From positions 179,463-243,462 of the forward strand of contig NZ_JAQV02000024.1 in the NCBI RefSeq assembly GCF_000732485.2: a stretch of DNA of 64,000 nucleotides. Direction: 5' to 3'. The position numbers and the translations under genes are program-made. Origin of the DNA: Bacillus sp. SJS. Its GTDB lineage: Bacteria; Bacillota; Bacilli; Bacillales; Bacillaceae. The notes beneath the pieces are model-generated. The model did not search any database. It worked only from the letters and a program-made list of their open reading frames with translations, and had not been told where the DNA came from. Position 1 is the first letter of the stretch. Each line of letters begins with the position of its first letter. Positions 33,877 to 43,338 of the stretch are shown piece by piece.

Positions 33877-34299
33877 TTAATCTGTGTAAGCAACAGCATT
33901 AAAACTTTCAGGGCCAACCCGGGTTACTCCAAGCCCAGTTACACTGAGAAACATCGTGTACGTTACAGGTCCTCCTGCTGGTACATTGAAATCTGATCCG
34001 CTGAACGATAAAACTTGAGGCCCTATAATGTTTAAATCAAGAGTCTGTGCAGCAGAATAAACAGCCAAATCCGAGGGGGAAGTTCCTCTTACAATGGTGG
34101 CGGTAGCCTGGGCAGTAACAGGAAGCAAAGGAAGCTGCAATGAAACGGTCCCTTCGAAGGTGACACGGCTGTTTGCTCCCGCACTGCTTAAATCCAGTGT
34201 TAACTGGCCTGTCAGCTGTGGAGTCCCTGTTACCAGAACCCCAATGGAATTGGCATAGCTTGCATTTTGAGAAGTTTTGGCATCTACAATTCTAGCTAT
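33877..34299 (-). CDS. Unrecognised Ala/Thr/Val-rich beta protein, start codon atypical
   Basis: The frame encodes about 140 residues of coherent low-charge sequence: ARIVDAKTSQNASYANSIGV, then TGTPQLTGQLTLDLSS, IVRGTSPSDLAVYSAA and VPAGGPVTYTMFLSVTG. It is open from a TAG just after a strong AAAGGAG, but there is no ATG, GTG or TTG until a TTG 53 codons later. An ATA lies 9 nt after GGAG and is given here as the start. A true near-cognate start, a frameshift or a sequence error are all possible. It is first in a two-gene unit with the next downstream gene. No family recognised. Confidence 0.5.
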   Translation of the reverse strand: MARIVDAKTSQNASYANSIGVLVTGTPQLTGQLTLDLSSAGANSRVTFEGTVSLQLPLLPVTAQATATIVRGTSPSDLAVYSAAQTLDLNIIGPQVLSFSGSDFNVPAGGPVTYTMFLSVTGLGVTRVGPESFNAVAYTD

Positions 34300-34429
34300 A
34301 TGGATCTACTCCTTTCATGGAATTGCTATAGTTTATTAATATAAAGCAAAAGTGTCTGTATGTTTGCTGATTTTCCTGTCCATTTTATGTAAGTTGATTA
34401 ACCTGTCCATTCCATGTTTAGTTACTCAG

Positions 34430-34437
34430 CATAACAT
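34430..34437 (+). promoter_or_regulatory. Sigma-K-like -10 element of the propeller gene
   Basis: CATAACATTA matches the sigma-K -10 (CATANNNTA) about 33 nt before the start codon. No AC is found at the -35 position, so this is a partial match. Confidence 0.4.
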
Positions 34438-34469
34438 TAACTAAGAGACAGTTAAGGAGGAGACCCTAC

Positions 34470-35711
34470 TTGCCGATTTTTAATTTTCAGGTTACCCCCG
34501 ATGGCCTGCCCAAATTCGAACCCAGTATCGCGGTTAATCTTTTAAGCACAAACTTTATGGTAGCAGTCGCAACCGATAATTCAACCGGTCTTCCGAGAAC
34601 AGGCCTTTACCGTTCAGTGGATGGAGGCGCAACCTGGTCCAATTCGATTCTTCCTCTTCCAGCTCCATTTACAGGAGCGGAAGCAGCGATGGTTGCTTAC
34701 GTTTTTCCAGCCACATTTGTCGTTTCTGCCCATGCATTTCCTGGTGCAGAGAGCGGTACTACACTCGTTTATAAATCAACGGATAATGGAGTGACATTTT
34801 CGAATCCAGTTGTCGTCGGACCTGGTTATGGTACGTATATTAATAATGACGAAACTAATATTACAGCGGACAACTCACAGTCCAGTCCATATTTAGGCAA
34901 CATTTACGTTACCTATAATCATCAGTTTAACGTACAAAATATTGGAGGATCAGTCGCCTTTTTCAATCGTTCAATCGACGGCGGCAATACGTTTCAAACT
35001 CCTGTGCTTCTCTCTGACGAAGCCGAACAAGTGGAAAGGCCTGATGTGACCGTTGGTTTTACAGGGAATGTATATGCCGGATGGATAACAACCGACCCTG
35101 TTTCACAATTTGACATCAGAAGATCTTTGGATGGAGGCGCAACCTTTGAGCCTACGGTGATTGTATCCGATGTTGTACCAGTACCAACCGTTTTGCCTGT
35201 TCCAGGATACGCCTTCAGGGTACTGACATTCGCCAATTTAGGAACCGATAATTCAGTAGGAATTAACAATGGGAGCGTTTATGCTGTATGGCAGGATTTT
35301 CGACAGGGTTATTCGGATGTTTTCTTATCTAAATCATCAGACGAGGGATTAACATGGAGTACTCCAATAAGTGTAACAAACGCAATCCCTGGTTCCCAAA
35401 ACTTCTTTCCTGCGATTGATGTTGACCCGTTGATTGGAACGATCAACATCATTTATTACAGCAATCAATTGGATGGATTTAACCTCGATGTCTTTACCGC
35501 AAGATCCACTGACGGAGGGCAGACCTTTGTAAACCAAAGAATTACGTCCACTTCCTTCAATCCTAACGGAACCAGTCCAACTCCTGTCCCGCTGATTGGA
35601 GATTATATAGACATTGCATGTGTTCCTGCAGGCGGATACATCGGAGTATGGACAGATACGCGAACAGGCTTTCAAAATATCTTTGCAGGATATAATACAG
35701 ATCCGGTATGA
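34470..35711 (+). CDS. Six-bladed BNR/Asp-box beta-propeller protein
   Basis: A 413-residue protein with six Asp-box (BNR) repeats S-x-D-x-G-x-T-[WF], starting at about residues 49 (SVDGGATW), 103 (STDNGVTF), 168 (SIDGGNTF), 219 (SLDGGATF), 289 (SSDEGLTW) and 346 (STDGGQTF). This is the sialidase/Vps10-type propeller, but I do not see the Arg triad layout of true sialidases, so glycan binding is as likely as hydrolysis. There is no signal peptide. The TTG start has TTAAGGAGG upstream. Location in a glycosyltransferase island and a sigma-K-like box suggest a spore-surface protein. Confidence 0.8.
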   Translation: MPIFNFQVTPDGLPKFEPSIAVNLLSTNFMVAVATDNSTGLPRTGLYRSVDGGATWSNSILPLPAPFTGAEAAMVAYVFPATFVVSAHAFPGAESGTTLVYKSTDNGVTFSNPVVVGPGYGTYINNDETNITADNSQSSPYLGNIYVTYNHQFNVQNIGGSVAFFNRSIDGGNTFQTPVLLSDEAEQVERPDVTVGFTGNVYAGWITTDPVSQFDIRRSLDGGATFEPTVIVSDVVPVPTVLPVPGYAFRVLTFANLGTDNSVGINNGSVYAVWQDFRQGYSDVFLSKSSDEGLTWSTPISVTNAIPGSQNFFPAIDVDPLIGTINIIYYSNQLDGFNLDVFTARSTDGGQTFVNQRITSTSFNPNGTSPTPVPLIGDYIDIACVPAGGYIGVWTDTRTGFQNIFAGYNTDPV

Positions 35712-35714
35712 ATT

Positions 35715-35753
35715 AAAAAACACTTGGGCTGGATTTCCCAAGTGTTTTTTCAG
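35715..35753. terminator. Bidirectional terminator after the propeller gene
   Basis: AAAAAACACTTGGG pairs with CCCAAGTGTTTTTT over a short loop; it can also serve the convergent DUF4015 gene. Confidence 0.9.
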
Positions 35754-35758
35754 CGTTC

Positions 35759-36967
35759 TCATTTAAGCGGCGTATAATCGACGCCCTCAGTATAGCGGTT
35801 GCTTGCATTCCATAGAAGAAACTCATTGATTCCTTCCTCATTTAACGCTTTTATTTGTGCTTCTACTTCAGGTTTGCCATATTTCAAATAGTTGCCCTTC
35901 CCTAAATAAGAAGCCGTGAAATCCTGCAGCCATGGACGGGAAATCGGTCTTGTTTTCAGGTCGCCAAGCTTCTCATTCTCAAGCTTTGCATATTCCTTAA
36001 CGAGCTTATATGGCTCCGTATCCGGTTTTTCAATCCCGAAATATGGGCCCCAGTGGCTTGGATAAATCATGGATGAGATGACATCGACATTATCCGAAAT
36101 TTTTGAGAAGTTCTGTCCGATTCCTGGCGCTTCTGGCAAGGTTGCAGAATAGCCAAAAATATCGACGGACACTTTCACACCGTACGGCTTCAGCTTCTCA
36201 CGTGCATATTCCGTGAAATCTGTTACAGCCTGTACCCGTTTCTGAGTGTTATCACGGCTGTCCTTTTCGTAGTCTCCCTCACTGTATGAAAGTACTTTAT
36301 CCTTCGTTTCAAAACCCTCAGGGAATCGGACATAATCAAACTGGATTTCTTTAAAACCCATTTTTGCTGCTTCAATCGCTGCCTGTACATTGTAATCCCA
36401 GACTTCTTTTACAAATGGGTTCACAAATTTAGCGCCTGTACCATTCTGCCAAACCTGTCCGTCTTTCTTATAGGACCACTCGGGCTTTTTTTCTGCCAGC
36501 ACATTGTCTTTAAACACGACAATGCGGCCGATCGGATAAATCTTATGATCCTCAAGCTTTTTCATCATTGCCTTTGGATCTTTTATGTAAGCTTTGCTAA
36601 TGCTGTAGAACGGAGATTTCTTATCTGGATGAAACGTAAAATTTCCGGAATCGTCTTTAACATCGATCACCATGCTATTTAATTCGGTATCGTCCATCAG
36701 TTTTATGAGGGAATCCATTTTTTCTCCGCCGGCAGATGTCCCAGTGATGTACACGCCTCTTACCGCATCTGGATATTCAAACTTGAAACCAGAATCATAA
36801 ACAAATCTCGGCATGTTACCGGGCAATTTCTTTTCTGGAATGATAACCTCATTCAGTGCATGGGAAGAGCCATTGGCTGCTTGAGCAGGTTGAGCTGCGA
36901 ATGCGGTTCCTGCCAAGGACATCAAGACAGTCAGAATAGTGATTTTCTTTTTATCCGATTTTTTCAA
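35759..36967 (-). CDS. Secreted putative glycoside hydrolase (DUF4015)
   Basis: A 402-residue exported protein. The signal peptide covers MKKSDKKKITILTVLMSLAG plus the next dozen residues, with an AQA-A cleavage site near residue 31. The mature part is a TIM-barrel-like DUF4015 domain (about 65-395) with RGVYITGTSAGG, NSMVIDVKDDSGNFT, the GFKEIQFDYVRFPEG strand (acidic residues at barrel ends) and DVISSMIYPSHWGP. It probably cleaves a polysaccharide, substrate unknown. GGAGG precedes the ATG. It separates the island from oppF. Confidence 0.85.
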   Translation of the reverse strand: MKKSDKKKITILTVLMSLAGTAFAAQPAQAANGSSHALNEVIIPEKKLPGNMPRFVYDSGFKFEYPDAVRGVYITGTSAGGEKMDSLIKLMDDTELNSMVIDVKDDSGNFTFHPDKKSPFYSISKAYIKDPKAMMKKLEDHKIYPIGRIVVFKDNVLAEKKPEWSYKKDGQVWQNGTGAKFVNPFVKEVWDYNVQAAIEAAKMGFKEIQFDYVRFPEGFETKDKVLSYSEGDYEKDSRDNTQKRVQAVTDFTEYAREKLKPYGVKVSVDIFGYSATLPEAPGIGQNFSKISDNVDVISSMIYPSHWGPYFGIEKPDTEPYKLVKEYAKLENEKLGDLKTRPISRPWLQDFTASYLGKGNYLKYGKPEVEAQIKALNEEGINEFLLWNASNRYTEGVDYTPLK

Positions 36968-37132
36968 AATCCGGTTCCTCCTTAATAAACACTCTATGTA
37001 AAAAGTATAGGGAAGTTTTTCAGAGGTTGATAGAGGATATACCGCACATTATGGATAAATAAAAAACGAGCCAATCCGCCTAGTAATATCCTAAAATTTT
37101 CTATTCTCAATGCCTTGATACCTGTACAGTAT

Positions 37133-37172
37133 AAAAAAACGCACAGACCCATCCAGGTCCGTGCGTTTTTAT
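37133..37172 (-). terminator. Terminator of the opp operon
   Basis: AAAAACGCACAGAC pairs with GTCCGTGCGTTTTT (one mismatch); T-runs on the minus strand. Confidence 0.88.
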
Positions 37173-37175
37173 GAA

Positions 37176-38120
37176 CTAAACAATAGCAGCATATTGTTTT
37201 TGATATTGAACGAACTCTTCATTTGAACACATAACGAAGTGTCCTGGTTTCACTTCACGAAGCTCCATCTCTTCTCCAGGCTGTATTTTGTGTTTAGAAG
37301 GCTCATATGCCCTTCTTACACGCGTGCGCTCGTAATCAGGATCCGGAAGAGGAATTGCTGATAGAAGGGATTGTGTATAAGGGTGAATCGGATTTTTATA
37401 AAGCTCATCTGCATCGGCAAGCTCTACTAATTTCCCATAATACATAACCCCAATACGGTCACTGATATATTTCACCATGGATAAATCATGGGCGATGAAT
37501 AAAAACGTTAACCCTTTTTCCTTTTGAAGCTTTTTCAGCAGATTTACAACCTGAGCTTGAATGGATACATCCAAGGCGGAAATCGGCTCATCAGCGATAA
37601 TGAATTCCGGTTCCACTGCTAGAGCGCGTGCAATCCCAATCCGCTGACGCTGTCCGCCGCTGAATTCATGCGGATAACGGTTTGCATGCTCACGATTCAA
37701 ACCTACCGTTTCCAAAAGCTCAACCACCCGGTCCATCCGTTCTTTAGATGTTTTAGCAAGCCCGTGAATATCAATGCCTTCTGCAATGATTTCAGAGATC
37801 TTAAGTCTTGGGTTTAACGAAGCATACGGATCCTGAAATATCATCTGCATTTTTCGATTGAATTTCTTCAGATCGGATTTGCTCTTTTTCCCGTGAACAT
37901 TCTCCCCGTCAAATAAAACTTCCCCACCTGTAGCATCATACAGGCGTATGATCGTACGGCCTGTTGTCGACTTTCCGCAGCCGGATTCTCCAACAAGGCC
38001 GAGGGTTTCCCCTCTGAAAATATCAAAAGTCACGTTATCTACTGCTCTGACTTCATTGGATTTTCCTTTATTAAAGTATTGTTTTAGATTTTTTACTTCA
38101 AGCAATTTTTCTTTTGCCAT
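37176..38120 (-). CDS. oppF: Oligopeptide ABC transporter ATP-binding protein OppF
   Basis: A 314-residue ATPase of the Opp importer. Walker A is [12 protein letters not shown] (about residues 40-51), the ABC signature [15 protein letters not shown], Walker [13 protein letters not shown], and the C-terminal oligopeptide-transporter extension [19 protein letters not shown]. It pairs with OppD under the OppBC pore. It starts one base after the oppD stop codon. Opp imports peptides, including Phr signals for sporulation and competence in B. subtilis. Confidence 0.95.
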   Translation of the reverse strand: MAKEKLLEVKNLKQYFNKGKSNEVRAVDNVTFDIFRGETLGLVGESGCGKSTTGRTIIRLYDATGGEVLFDGENVHGKKSKSDLKKFNRKMQMIFQDPYASLNPRLKISEIIAEGIDIHGLAKTSKERMDRVVELLETVGLNREHANRYPHEFSGGQRQRIGIARALAVEPEFIIADEPISALDVSIQAQVVNLLKKLQKEKGLTFLFIAHDLSMVKYISDRIGVMYYGKLVELADADELYKNPIHPYTQSLLSAIPLPDPDYERTRVRRAYEPSKHKIQPGEEMELREVKPGHFVMCSNEEFVQYQKQYAAIV

Positions 38121-38121
38121 C

Positions 38122-39165
38122 TTATTTTCCCTCCTTCAATTCAGGGAACTGACGCATTCTCTTTTTGACCGCTTCAGGCGGTTCAACTTTCGGTGCATTT
38201 TCATGATAGAGCCAGGAGGCAACATAATGAGAATTTGAAATTTTAAAGAAAGGCGGCTGCTCTTCCAAATCAATTTTCAAGGCAAATGGATTACGGGCAG
38301 CGAATGCATCCCCCTTCGGCGGTGCAAGCAAGTCAGGAGGTGTTCCCGGAATAGAGAACAGTTCGTCTTCCTTCGAATCTAGATCTGGCATGGAACTGAT
38401 TAGGCCCCATGTATATGGATGCTTAGGATTATAGAAAATCTCGTCAGCTGTACCGTATTCCACGATTTTACCGCCATACATAACAGCTACACGGTCTGCA
38501 ACGTTGGCAACCACACCAAGATCATGCGTAATAAAAATGATAGATGTATCAATCTTCTTTTGTAGTTCTTTCATCAAATCAAGGATTTGCGCCTGAATCG
38601 TAACATCCAAAGCAGTTGTAGGTTCATCAGCAATCAAAACCTTTGGATTGCACGCGAGCGCGATTGCAATAACTACACGCTGTCTCATACCGCCCGAAAA
38701 TTGATGAGGGTATTGCTTAAAGCGTTCTTCCGGCATTGGAATTCCTACCAGCTTCAGCAGGTCAATCGCACGGCGTTTAGCTTCTCCCCGGCTTAGATTT
38801 TGGTGACGGATAATCGGTTCCATGATTTGCTTTCCGACTGTCATAGTCGGATTTAAAGAAGTCATCGGATCCTGGAAAATCATCGAGATATCTTTTCCGC
38901 GGATTTTTTGCATTTGTTTATCTTTCAGCTTCGTTAAATCCTTACCTTCAAAAAGAATGCTGCCATTCTTAATTTCAGAGTTGCTTTCAGGAAGCAGTCT
39001 CATAATAGATTTAGTCGTTACTGATTTTCCGGAACCGGATTCTCCTACAATTGCAAGGGTTTCCCCTTTATATAAATCAAAACTCACATTACGAATGGCT
39101 TGAACTTCCCCGCCAAACGTATGGAAGGAGATTTCAAGGTCTTTAACTTCTAATACTTTTTCCAT
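38122..39165 (-). CDS. oppD: Oligopeptide ABC transporter ATP-binding protein OppD
   Basis: A 347-residue ATPase with Walker [13 protein letters not shown], signature [15 protein letters not shown] and Walker [13 protein letters not shown], then the C-terminal [17 protein letters not shown] element with the region that can hold an iron-sulfur cluster in some homologues (no clear cysteine set here). It works with OppF. It lies 15 nt after oppC in the opp operon. Confidence 0.95.
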   Translation of the reverse strand: MEKVLEVKDLEISFHTFGGEVQAIRNVSFDLYKGETLAIVGESGSGKSVTTKSIMRLLPESNSEIKNGSILFEGKDLTKLKDKQMQKIRGKDISMIFQDPMTSLNPTMTVGKQIMEPIIRHQNLSRGEAKRRAIDLLKLVGIPMPEERFKQYPHQFSGGMRQRVVIAIALACNPKVLIADEPTTALDVTIQAQILDLMKELQKKIDTSIIFITHDLGVVANVADRVAVMYGGKIVEYGTADEIFYNPKHPYTWGLISSMPDLDSKEDELFSIPGTPPDLLAPPKGDAFAARNPFALKIDLEEQPPFFKISNSHYVASWLYHENAPKVEPPEAVKKRMRQFPELKEGK

Positions 39166-39180
39166 TATTGGACACCTGCC

Positions 39181-40212
39181 TTAGTCGCGCATTTTTGGAT
39201 CAAGCGCATCACGCAATCCATCTGCAATCAAGTTGAATGCTACCATTAGTATGGCAATCATAATTGCCGGAATAAACATTTGGTATGGGAATAAGATCAT
39301 ACTTCTGAATCCATCATTTACAAGTGTTCCAAGTGATGCATTTGGATCCTGCAGACCCAATCCAATAAAGCTCAAGAAGGCTTCAAAGAAAATGGCATTC
39401 GGAATACTGAACATTGTATTAATGATCATAACCCCAAACATGTTTGGAAGCATATGACGAAAAATAATCTTTGCATTGGAAGCTCCCAATGTTCTGGAGG
39501 CAAGCACAAATTCCTGGTTTTTCATTCTTAATACGGAAGCCCGTACTACACGAGCCATTGTTGTCCATCCTGTAATAGTTAAAGCAATGATAATAGGAAT
39601 GATACCAGGCTTTAGAATCAAAATCATAAGGATTACCACAACTAGATTTGGGATCCCCACAAGGATTTCAATAATCCTCTGCATAAAGCCGTCTACTCTT
39701 CCCCCAACATAACCGGAAATCGCACCGTACGCCACTCCAACGAGTAAATCAATCAATGATGCAACAAAGGCAATTAAAAGAGAAATTTGAGTCCCTTTCC
39801 AGATCCGGGCGAAGATGTCACGACCAAGCTGATCTGTTCCGAACCAGTAATATTCTTTAACTTGACGCGTCTCAGTCTGATAAGCATTAATAACTGTGCC
39901 ATCTTTCTTCTTAAGTTGCCCATCAAATGGAAGCCAGCTTACATTTTCAATTCCTTGAATACGCGGAGGCAGATTTGCATGTTTCGTATTTTGCTCACGT
40001 GCACTGTGAGGAGTCATAAAAGGACCCGCAAATGCCATGATTATAATTAAGAACAGGACGACTAAGCTAACAATTGCGGCCTTGTTTTTTTTAATACGCA
40101 GCCAGCTATCCTGCCAATAGTTCAAACTTGGTTTTTCAATTCGTTCGCTTTTTGAAGAATCAAGCGGGGCAGGTAGGAACAAGTCCTGTGATCTCTTTTC
40201 TGTGTTTATCAT
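39181..40212 (-). CDS. oppC: Oligopeptide ABC transporter permease OppC
   Basis: A 343-residue permease with an N-terminal cytosolic part, TM1 (about 43-64), and a BPD_transp_1 domain (about 140-335) bearing the coupling-helix motif EFVLASRTLGASNAKII. Between TM1 and the permease domain there is an extracytoplasmic insertion of about 40 residues (QGIENVSWLPFDGQLKKKDG and following) that makes it longer than B. subtilis OppC (about 305). The start overlaps the oppB stop (ATGA). Confidence 0.93.
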   Translation of the reverse strand: MINTEKRSQDLFLPAPLDSSKSERIEKPSLNYWQDSWLRIKKNKAAIVSLVVLFLIIIMAFAGPFMTPHSAREQNTKHANLPPRIQGIENVSWLPFDGQLKKKDGTVINAYQTETRQVKEYYWFGTDQLGRDIFARIWKGTQISLLIAFVASLIDLLVGVAYGAISGYVGGRVDGFMQRIIEILVGIPNLVVVILMILILKPGIIPIIIALTITGWTTMARVVRASVLRMKNQEFVLASRTLGASNAKIIFRHMLPNMFGVMIINTMFSIPNAIFFEAFLSFIGLGLQDPNASLGTLVNDGFRSMILFPYQMFIPAIMIAILMVAFNLIADGLRDALDPKMRD

Positions 40213-41141
40213 TTGCTACTCCCCCCACTAACACGGATACGCGGATCAATTAATCCATATAAAATATCCACTAATAAAATGACAACTACAAACAATGTTG
40301 CGAAAAGAATGGAGGTTCCCATAATTACCGAATAATCATTCATCATGATGGATCTTACGAATGCCTCTCCAATTCCGGGAATACCAAATATTTTCTCAAT
40401 AACAAGTGAACCAGTCATTAATCCGACAGCTAACGGTGCAAGTACCGTAACAACTGGAATAAGTGCGTTCCTAAGGGCGTGCTTCACAGAAATTTGAAAG
40501 CTGCTGGCACCTTTTGCTTTAGCTAATGTAATATAATCTGAATTTAATACATCAATCATCTCAGTACGCATAAAACGTGCGGCAATTGAAATCGGGAACA
40601 TGGCAAGGGCAATAGTCGGCAAAACGCTGTACTCCGGTCCGTTCCATAGCATAACCGGAAACCAGCCAAGCTCACGTGCAATATAGTATTGAAGCAATGC
40701 AGCAAAAACAAAAGATGGTATAGACTTACCGACAACCGCAAAGAATGTAGATCCGTAATCGATCCATGTGTTTTGTTTAAGAGCTGCGATCACCCCCAGA
40801 AAAATACCAATAATTGTTCCAAAAAACATGGCCTGCAAACCAAGAGTGGCAGAGGGACCAATTCCTGCGGAAATGATCGTGGTTACTGGAGTGTTATTAA
40901 ATTGGAAGGATGTACCCAGGTCGCCTTTCAGCATTCCGCCCATATACCTCGCATATTGTACAGGCACGGGATCGTTCAACCCATATTTTTCATTCATAAT
41001 ATGAAGCTGTTCCTCCGATAGTTTTTCTGCAGAGTTAAACGGGCTTCCAGGGATTAGTTTCATGAGGAAAAAGGTTGCAGATATTACAATGAACAATGTG
41101 ATAATCATATAAACAATACGTTGCAAGATGTATTTTGTCAT
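40209..41141 (-). CDS. oppB: Oligopeptide ABC transporter permease OppB
   Basis: A 310-residue permease with six membrane helices. The N-terminal TM with KYILQRIVYMIITLFIVISA and the coupling motif DYITLAKAKGASSFQISVKH are typical of OppB/DppB. GGAGGTG precedes the ATG. A hairpin with a T-run in the gap upstream (toward oppA) may reduce expression of this and the following genes relative to oppA. Confidence 0.95.
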   Translation of the reverse strand: MTKYILQRIVYMIITLFIVISATFFLMKLIPGSPFNSAEKLSEEQLHIMNEKYGLNDPVPVQYARYMGGMLKGDLGTSFQFNNTPVTTIISAGIGPSATLGLQAMFFGTIIGIFLGVIAALKQNTWIDYGSTFFAVVGKSIPSFVFAALLQYYIARELGWFPVMLWNGPEYSVLPTIALAMFPISIAARFMRTEMIDVLNSDYITLAKAKGASSFQISVKHALRNALIPVVTVLAPLAVGLMTGSLVIEKIFGIPGIGEAFVRSIMMNDYSVIMGTSILFATLFVVVILLVDILYGLIDPRIRVSGGSSK

Positions 41142-41205
41142 GATGCAGACACCTCCTAATTAATGCATTATTCAAGAAATTTCGACAATTTAACGATAGG
41201 TAAAA

Positions 41206-41231
41206 AGAGAGTATATTTCTATACTCTCTTC
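41206..41231 (-). terminator. Partial terminator between oppA and oppB
   Basis: Minus-strand GAGAGTATA pairs with TATACTCTC and is followed by TTTTT. As it stands inside the operon it likely allows readthrough, giving more oppA than oppBCDF mRNA. Confidence 0.75.
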
Positions 41232-41270
41232 TACTGTTCATAGAAAAATAGTTTTTGCTATTTAATTGAC

Positions 41271-42959
41271 TTATTCGCCTTCAATTGTTACCCATTGGTA
41301 GCTGTACTCGCCACCGATGTTGTGATGAACAAGACCTTTAACTTTTGCTTTTATAAGTACGTTTACAGAACGCTGGTAAAGTGGAGAAAGTGCTACATCC
41401 TCTTCAAGAAGAACTTTTTCTGCTTGAGCGAAGATTTCAAATTGCTTATTCAGGTCAGTCTCTTTATCAGCTTGTTTAATTAAATCATCGAATTTAGGAT
41501 CAGAATATCCCATTTTGTTTTGAGCTCCGTCAGTGATCCAAAGATCCATATACGTCATTGGATTTTGGTAATCTGGTCCCCAACCGCCATTCAATAGGTC
41601 ATAATCCATTTTGTCTTCAAGATCCAATTTAATTTTGAAAGGTACACTCTTAACTTCAACTGCCAAACCTTCAAGTGTTGTTTCTAACTGCTCTTTCACG
41701 AAAGAAGCTTCAAGTTTAGCTGTTTCAGTATCCTGGCTCAAATATCCAAGGGATAGTTTTGATTGGCCAAGCTCTTTTAAGCCTTGTGCCCAAAGTTTTT
41801 TCGCTTCTTCTTTGTTTGTTTCAAGATATTTGCCTGTTTCACGGAAGTCTTTTCCGGAATCATCAGCTGCAAATTCTTTTGGAACGATACCGTCAGCAAC
41901 GATTGAACCGTTTTGTAATACATCGTCAACAAGCGCTTTTCTGTCAACTGCAAGTGCAATTGCGCGGCGGATGTTTTGGTTTTTAAGAGCCGGGTTCTTT
42001 TGGTTCATCTTAATCCACCATACAGATGGCTCAAGGAATCTTTGCATTTGATCATCACCCTCGTATTGAGAGATGATTGCAGCAGTTGCAAGTTTAGGAG
42101 TTTTATCTACTTGACCAGATTCAAAAGCATTTACTGATGCTTGAGGATCTTTAGAAACGTTGAATTGAATATTTTCTAGTTTTACATTTGCAGCATCCCA
42201 GTAATCTGCATTTTTCTCAAGCTTCCAAGAAGTTGCTTGAGGGCCGCCCCAATCAGTCATTTTGAAAGGTCCGTTAAATACTAGGTTTTCTGCATTTGTT
42301 CCAAATTTAGCGCCTTTTTCTTCAACAAACTTCTTGTTTTGCGGGTAGAAGGATGGGAATGCCATCAATTCTTTGAAATAAGTAATTGGCTTTACAAGTT
42401 TAACTTCAAGAGTGTGCTCGTCAACCGCTTTAACACCTAGCTCTTCAGGTTTAGCAGATTGGTCATAAACCTTGTCAGCATTAGCGATTTTGCCGATCAT
42501 CATGTATGGTCCGTAAGGAGAAGCAGTTTTAGGATCTAGAGCGCGCTGCCATGCAAAAACGAAATCGTTTGCTGTTACAGGCTCGCCGTTTGTCCATTTA
42601 GCATTATCCTTAAGTTTGATTGTGTAAGTCAGCTTATCTTCACTTTCAACCGGATCTTCACTAGCAACAGCCGGGATAGCCTTTTGGTCTTTATCCAAGC
42701 GGTAAAGTCCTTCGTTAACGTTATTAATGATTTCGAAGCTTGCTGCATCCTCAGCCATAACGCTGTCCATAGAAGGAAGCTCAGCACTTTCAAAAACTTT
42801 AAGTTCTTGAGGTACAGCTGGTGTTTCTTCTTTTGTGCCATTACCGGTATCCTTAGGCTTAGTGCTTGCTCCTTCTTTATTGCCGCCGTAGCAAGCAGTC
42901 AAGAACAAACTCAGGACTAAAGTAAGTACTACTAGAAGTGAAAATTTAGAATTTTTCAC
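41271..42959 (-). CDS. oppA: Oligopeptide-binding lipoprotein OppA
   Basis: A 562-residue extracellular binding protein anchored by lipid. The signal peptide ends in the lipobox LTAC with the lipidated Cys at about residue 23, followed by a Gly/Thr/Lys/Glu-rich linker (to about 50). The SBP_bac_5 domain follows (DKLTYTIKLKDNAKWTNGEP). It captures peptides and delivers them to OppBC. The GTG start follows AAAGGGGG. It is the first gene of the opp operon. Confidence 0.95.
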   Translation of the reverse strand: MKNSKFSLLVVLTLVLSLFLTACYGGNKEGASTKPKDTGNGTKEETPAVPQELKVFESAELPSMDSVMAEDAASFEIINNVNEGLYRLDKDQKAIPAVASEDPVESEDKLTYTIKLKDNAKWTNGEPVTANDFVFAWQRALDPKTASPYGPYMMIGKIANADKVYDQSAKPEELGVKAVDEHTLEVKLVKPITYFKELMAFPSFYPQNKKFVEEKGAKFGTNAENLVFNGPFKMTDWGGPQATSWKLEKNADYWDAANVKLENIQFNVSKDPQASVNAFESGQVDKTPKLATAAIISQYEGDDQMQRFLEPSVWWIKMNQKNPALKNQNIRRAIALAVDRKALVDDVLQNGSIVADGIVPKEFAADDSGKDFRETGKYLETNKEEAKKLWAQGLKELGQSKLSLGYLSQDTETAKLEASFVKEQLETTLEGLAVEVKSVPFKIKLDLEDKMDYDLLNGGWGPDYQNPMTYMDLWITDGAQNKMGYSDPKFDDLIKQADKETDLNKQFEIFAQAEKVLLEEDVALSPLYQRSVNVLIKAKVKGLVHHNIGGEYSYQWVTIEGE

Positions 42960-43338
42960 TTGTTTGACCCCCTTTTATTTTCTGATAATTCTTACAAGGA
43001 TTATTATACAAGCTTTTAAATATTTGTACATGTGTTTTTTTAAAAAAATTTACACAAATGCAATAATACTAATAATTCAGGCCTATAAAAATAGTTCTTT
43101 ATACCTAGTTGTTTCGTTTTATATTTCAGAGATTTTTTTAAAAGTTGCTAGCTTAACCTTGACAAGCAGGGTGTCTGTAAAAAATAATTAATGTTTATGT
43201 AAAGAGAGTGTAAGATTCCCTATGCATAATGGTAAAATATAGGGATATAAATGTGTGTGCTACTTTTCAGATATAATGAACCACACACAAAATATTATGG
43301 CTATACTAGTATTATTCATAAGGAAGCGGTGATTTCAG
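42960..43338. other. Divergent intergenic region oppA/DUF3899 gene
   Basis: About 380 nt, AT-rich. The minus strand has TTGTATAATAATCC about 45 nt before oppA, a probable -10 without a good -35. No gene or repeat was seen. Confidence 0.45.

Noticed and set aside
34470..35711. Calling the propeller a true sialidase
   Set aside because: Asp boxes alone are not diagnostic; the arginine triad, the catalytic Tyr/Glu pair and a signal peptide are not evident.
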